36,034 nucleotides of DNA from an uncultured Granulicella sp. (GTDB lineage Bacteria > Acidobacteriota > Terriglobia > Terriglobales > Acidobacteriaceae): contig CAIZFH010000094.1 of the NCBI GenBank assembly GCA_903932155.1, forward strand, positions 1 through 36,034, in the 5' to 3' direction. Shown here in pieces: positions 33,298-36,034 of the stretch (positions within the stretch are counted from its first letter, which is position 1; each line of letters opens with the position of its first letter). Position numbers and translations under genes: made by a program. Below the pieces are notes generated by a model that was not told the DNA's origin, did no database searches, and worked only from the letters and a program-made list of their open reading frames with translations.

Positions 33298-34343
33298 CCC
33301 TTCAGTGTGGCCATGTCGATGACGAAGCGGTACTTCACGTCGCTCTTGACGACGCGGTCGTAGGCCTCGCCGAGCTTGTCGATGGAGACGAGCTCGATGT
33401 CGGAGACGATGCCGTGGTCGGCGCAGTAGTCCAGCATCTCCTGCGTCTCCTTCATGCCACCGATGTTGGATCCGGCGAGCGCGACGCGGAACCCTGTCAA
33501 CGAAAACGGCGCGACGGGAAGCGGCTCTTCGGAGAGCCCGACAAGACACAGCGTGCCGTTTAACTTCAGCAGCTTGAGATAAGCGTTCAGGTCATGCGGT
33601 GCCGATACGCAGTCCAGGATGAGGTCGAAGCTGGCGGCGTGTTTGGCCATCGCGTCGGCGTCCTTGGAGATGACGACCTCGTCCGCGCCGAGACGCTTGG
33701 CGTCTGCGATCTTGCAGGCGGAGGTGGTGAACTGCACGACGTGCGCGCCGAAGGAGTGTGCGAACTTAAGTCCCATGTGTCCCAGGCCGCCGAGGCCGAC
33801 AATGCCAACCTTCTTGCCGGGGCCCGCTCCCCAGTGGCGCAGCGGCGAGTAGGTGGTGATGCCGGCGCAGAGCAGCGGGGCGACGCCGGCCAGCTTGTCG
33901 CCGAACTTAGGCGAGATGGTGTGGACGTAGCGCATGTCGCAGACGATGTTGTTGGAGTAGCCGCCGTAAGTGATGGCACCGTCGTATCCCTTGGCGTTGT
34001 AGGTGCCGACGAATCCCTTGACGCAGTAGTTCTCCAGGTCTGCCTTGCAGTTGGCACAGACGCGGCAGGAGTCGACCAGCACGCCGACGCCGGCCAGATC
34101 GCCCGGCTTGAAGCGTGTGACCTCCGCGCCCACCGCTGTGACCGTGCCGACGATCTCGTGGCCGGGCACCATGGGATACATGGAGCCGCCCCACTCGTCG
34201 CGCACTTGGTGGATGTCGGAGTGGCAGATGCCGCAGTAGGCGATCTCGACAACGACATCGCGCGGGCCGGGCTCGCGGCGCTCGAAGCTGTAGGGGACCA
34301 GAGGCGATTTGTTATCGTGCGCGGCGTATCCATGCGATTTCAT
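33294..34343 (-). CDS. Zinc-dependent NAD(P)-alcohol/aldehyde dehydrogenase (YahK/CAD-like)
   Basis: Predicted medium-chain dehydrogenase reducing aldehydes with NADPH. The start at 34343 gives 349 residues. Catalytic-zinc ligands are Cys37 (YCGICHSD) and His62-Glu63 (PGHE). Structural-zinc cysteines are 93, 96, 99 and 107 (CRVCANCKADLENYC). The YNAKGYDGAITYGGYS block is typical of the YahK/Ahr and cinnamyl-alcohol-dehydrogenase group. The Rossmann motif GIVGLGGLGHMGLKFA and the end KYRFVIDM follow. GGGA precedes the ATG, and the open frame beyond to 34403 is unsupported. Convergent with lpdA with overlapping stop codons; divergent from nothing close, since the cytochrome gene lies on the same strand about 100 bases upstream. 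Confidence 0.9.
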   Translation of the reverse strand: MKSHGYAAHDNKSPLVPYSFERREPGPRDVVVEIAYCGICHSDIHQVRDEWGGSMYPMVPGHEIVGTVTAVGAEVTRFKPGDLAGVGVLVDSCRVCANCKADLENYCVKGFVGTYNAKGYDGAITYGGYSNNIVCDMRYVHTISPKFGDKLAGVAPLLCAGITTYSPLRHWGAGPGKKVGIVGLGGLGHMGLKFAHSFGAHVVQFTTSACKIADAKRLGADEVVISKDADAMAKHAASFDLILDCVSAPHDLNAYLKLLKLNGTLCLVGLSEEPLPVAPFSLTGFRVALAGSNIGGMKETQEMLDYCADHGIVSDIELVSIDKLGEAYDRVVKSDVKYRFVIDMATLKG

Positions 34344-34439
34344 TCGGAGTTCCCTTTCGTTGCTGAACGAGGTTGATTGCGGGCGGGATGATGACTCACG
34401 CAAGGTAAATGATCGTGCCCCACGAAACTAAAAACCGAT

Positions 34440-34907
34440 TCAATTGAAGAATATCAGCCGTGCCTTGGAGTCGACAGTGGAGGCATCGACGCCGGGAACT
34501 GATTTCAGGTCGGCCAGGCCAGTGAATTTTTTTGTCTGCCGTCGCGCAACGATCGCCTGCGCCGTTGTCTGCGAAGCATTCAGAACGATCTCCAGTTCGT
34601 CCGGCTCGGCGGAGTTCACGTCGATGGTGGTAATTGTGCGACGGAGAAAATCCATAATGTCATCGTACTGCTGGTCGGTACCTTTAGCGCCCAGATCCAC
34701 CATCTTCTGCATGGTAACTTGCCAGGCGTCCATACTCTTGGGCGTGTCCATCACGATCTGCATATCGTGGCATCGGGCGCAGACTGTTATGACCGATTTG
34801 GCCTCGCGTGACTGAACAGAAGCTTGCGGCGCGCCCGCAGCCCATGCAGCGGCGATCAGGGCCGGCACAAGCAGCCCCGCGCTCAATGGAATCGCCCAAC
34901 TCCTCAT
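34440..34907 (-). CDS. Exported c-type cytochrome fused to a helix-hairpin-helix (HhH) domain
   Basis: Predicted exported protein. The 155-residue product has a signal peptide (PLSAGLLVPALIAAAWAAGA), a single haem-binding CXXCH (VCARCHDMQIV) within a small cytochrome-like domain (residues about 35-90, with AWQVTMQKMVDLGAKGTDQQ), then a ComEA-like HhH domain (about 94-153: DVNSAEPDELEIVLNASQTT, AIVARR, LADLKSVPG). Its ATG overlaps the stop of the beta-propeller gene as ATGA, so the two are translationally coupled and probably act together. HhH domains normally bind DNA; in an exported cytochrome its role is unclear and it may just be a structural or protein-binding module. The final residues (ARLIFFN) end just after the domain, as in related exported proteins. 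Confidence 0.85.
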   Translation of the reverse strand: MRSWAIPLSAGLLVPALIAAAWAAGAPQASVQSREAKSVITVCARCHDMQIVMDTPKSMDAWQVTMQKMVDLGAKGTDQQYDDIMDFLRRTITTIDVNSAEPDELEIVLNASQTTAQAIVARRQTKKFTGLADLKSVPGVDASTVDSKARLIFFN

Positions 34908-36034
34908 TTTTTGTTGACTACGGTTACGCCTGTCATCGTAATCGGCGCGCTGCCCGGCATGGGCGTTACATGCGGCCCGACGCCGAGTTGCTCGGCCGTC
35001 AGGTAGTCGCCGAAGCTGTTGGCGAACTGGTTAGACACACGTTGCGCGTGGCCATTGTCGAAGGTGATATCCAACAACTTTTCGCTATACATGGTGCGCC
35101 CAAATTCATCCTTCATCTGGCCGACGATCTTGTGCGTCTTCACGTCGATGACGTCTCCCGACGAGGAGTAGGCCAGCTTGCCGTCCAGGCCGAAGGTGAG
35201 CCAGTAGGTGCCCGCCGGGGTGTCGATGGTGTCGATCTCCTTGGGATCGTCAGTATTGGAATAGATGTGGATCTTCTTGAAGATACCGTCGGCAAGCCAG
35301 ATCTCCTTTTCATCCGGCGTCAACGCGATGCCGTGGCTTGGGCAGCCATGGGGAATGCGCGGAGTCGGGGTCACATTCCACTTCGACTTCCAGTCGACGC
35401 TGGTTACCTCGACTTTTTTGGTGATCTGCCCGCTGGCGACGTCGGCGATGAGAAAACCATCGAAGTTATTGTTGTTGGCGTAGATCTTGGTCGAGTCCTT
35501 GTTCAGCACAAAGACGCGGATGTTGTCCGGGAAGCGGATGGTCTTGATGACCTTGCGCGAGGCAACATCGGAGATGGTCATCACCTTGTTGTTGGGCGAC
35601 ATGAATGCCGTTTTGCCGTCGGCGCTCAGGTTCAGGTTGTGCGAGTTCGGGCTCTCCGGCGCATCCAGCTTGCCAATCAGCTTGCCGGTTTTGGCGTCCA
35701 CTTCGTACCAATAGTCCTGCAGATCGCCGCCCACTACCACGATCTTGCCATCCGGCGTCACCTGGGGACGCTCGCAGCATTTGCCGTCCAGCGTTACGGA
35801 CCAGACCATCTTGTCGGTGCCCATGTCGATTGCGCCCAGGCGACCGCGCGCCGCCACATAGATCAGGTTTGTAACGGGACTGGCAGCCATTCCGGAGACC
35901 TGTTCCGGGCTCATGCTGCTTGCATACTCCCAGGTTGGAATGCGCTTGACGAATTGGTAGTTGTTGTCGGCGTCCAACACCACAAGGCCTACGCCATTCA
36001 GCCAACCGGGCCGCTCCAGCGAGCCGGGCACAGC
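34904..36034 (-). CDS. YVTN-type beta-propeller protein, 5' truncated by window edge
   Basis: Partial: the frame is open to the right edge, and the first visible GTG (36031) is probably internal. About 376 residues show repeated four-stranded blade motifs such as GKIVVVGGDLQDYWYEVDAKTGKLIGKL, TAFMSPNNKVMTISDVASRKVIKTI and YANNNNFDGFLIADVASG, as in YVTN/PQQ-like propellers of exported dehydrogenases. PHGCPSHGIALTPDEKEIWL and the paired Cys in DGKCCERP are notable. The C-terminus is unusual (TPMPGSAPITMTGVTVVNKK). Coupled to a c-type cytochrome gene, it may be part of a periplasmic electron-transfer or quinoprotein system; no catalytic residues are seen. The upstream exported N-terminus lies outside the window. 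Confidence 0.78.
   Translation of the reverse strand, partial: AVPGSLERPGWLNGVGLVVLDADNNYQFVKRIPTWEYASSMSPEQVSGMAASPVTNLIYVAARGRLGAIDMGTDKMVWSVTLDGKCCERPQVTPDGKIVVVGGDLQDYWYEVDAKTGKLIGKLDAPESPNSHNLNLSADGKTAFMSPNNKVMTISDVASRKVIKTIRFPDNIRVFVLNKDSTKIYANNNNFDGFLIADVASGQITKKVEVTSVDWKSKWNVTPTPRIPHGCPSHGIALTPDEKEIWLADGIFKKIHIYSNTDDPKEIDTIDTPAGTYWLTFGLDGKLAYSSSGDVIDVKTHKIVGQMKDEFGRTMYSEKLLDITFDNGHAQRVSNQFANSFGDYLTAEQLGVGPHVTPMPGSAPITMTGVTVVNKK

Noticed and set aside
1-36034. CRISPR array, intact IS element, rRNA, defence island or biosynthetic cluster
   Set aside because: No repeat-spacer pattern, transposase, rRNA sequence or clustered defence/biosynthetic genes are visible.

Overview
The window is about 36 kb of GC-rich bacterial chromosome. 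Gene content and style point to an Acidobacteriota soil bacterium of the Terriglobia type (Terriglobus, Granulicella or Edaphobacter relatives). This placement is inference. It rests on glycan-degrading secreted enzymes scattered among housekeeping genes, short palindromic intergenic repeats ending in GGGCACC(C), a long OmpA protein with Ig-like domains, and an HhH-type c cytochrome paired with a beta-propeller protein. No database search was possible.

Left part (1-8.7 kb): a secreted GH31 alpha-xylosidase-like enzyme with a PA14 domain (-), citramalate synthase for isoleucine synthesis (+), a small exported protein (+), a secreted sialate O-acetylesterase-like enzyme (-), and a radical-SAM anaerobic sulfatase-maturase-like protein (+). 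The last is preceded by a free-standing terminator-like hairpin. Palindromic repeats lie between these genes.

Accessory stretch (8.7-12.4 kb): a DUF1003 membrane protein, a 70-residue membrane peptide, an OmpA-family protein and the C-terminal stump of a tyrosine recombinase, ending at tRNA-Val(UAC). A 14-bp near-copy of the tRNA T-arm/acceptor sequence lies at the far end, so this may be the scar of an integrated element.

Core block (12.5-20.8 kb): folC-plsC-like acyltransferase-gamma-glutamyl peptidase-rsmG form a tight operon. Then come two parS-like sites and a cluster of DnaA-box-like sequences, parA, parB, an isoprenylcysteine-methyltransferase-like protein, HU (-) and a DUF2461 protein (-). 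With dnaN about 14 kb away, the chromosome origin is probably near.

Right part (21-36 kb): a membrane-anchored hypothetical (-), an SGNH esterase whose N-terminus is joined to a broken DUF503 gene, a Tat-exported GH127-like protein, hemB (-), a zinc-ribbon membrane protein (-) divergent from mutS2 (+), and dnaN (-). mutS2 and dnaN converge on a shared hairpin terminator. After a 619-bp gap upstream of dnaN come an NAD(P)-binding protein, dihydrolipoyl dehydrogenase, a zinc alcohol dehydrogenase (-), and a translationally coupled beta-propeller / cytochrome c-HhH pair (-) that runs off the right edge.

I found no CRISPR array, intact insertion sequence, rRNA or obvious defence system. The most interesting signals are the possible island scar, the parS/DnaA-box region, slippage-prone repeats in mutS2 and ompA, the DUF503-esterase junction, and covarying palindromic repeats.
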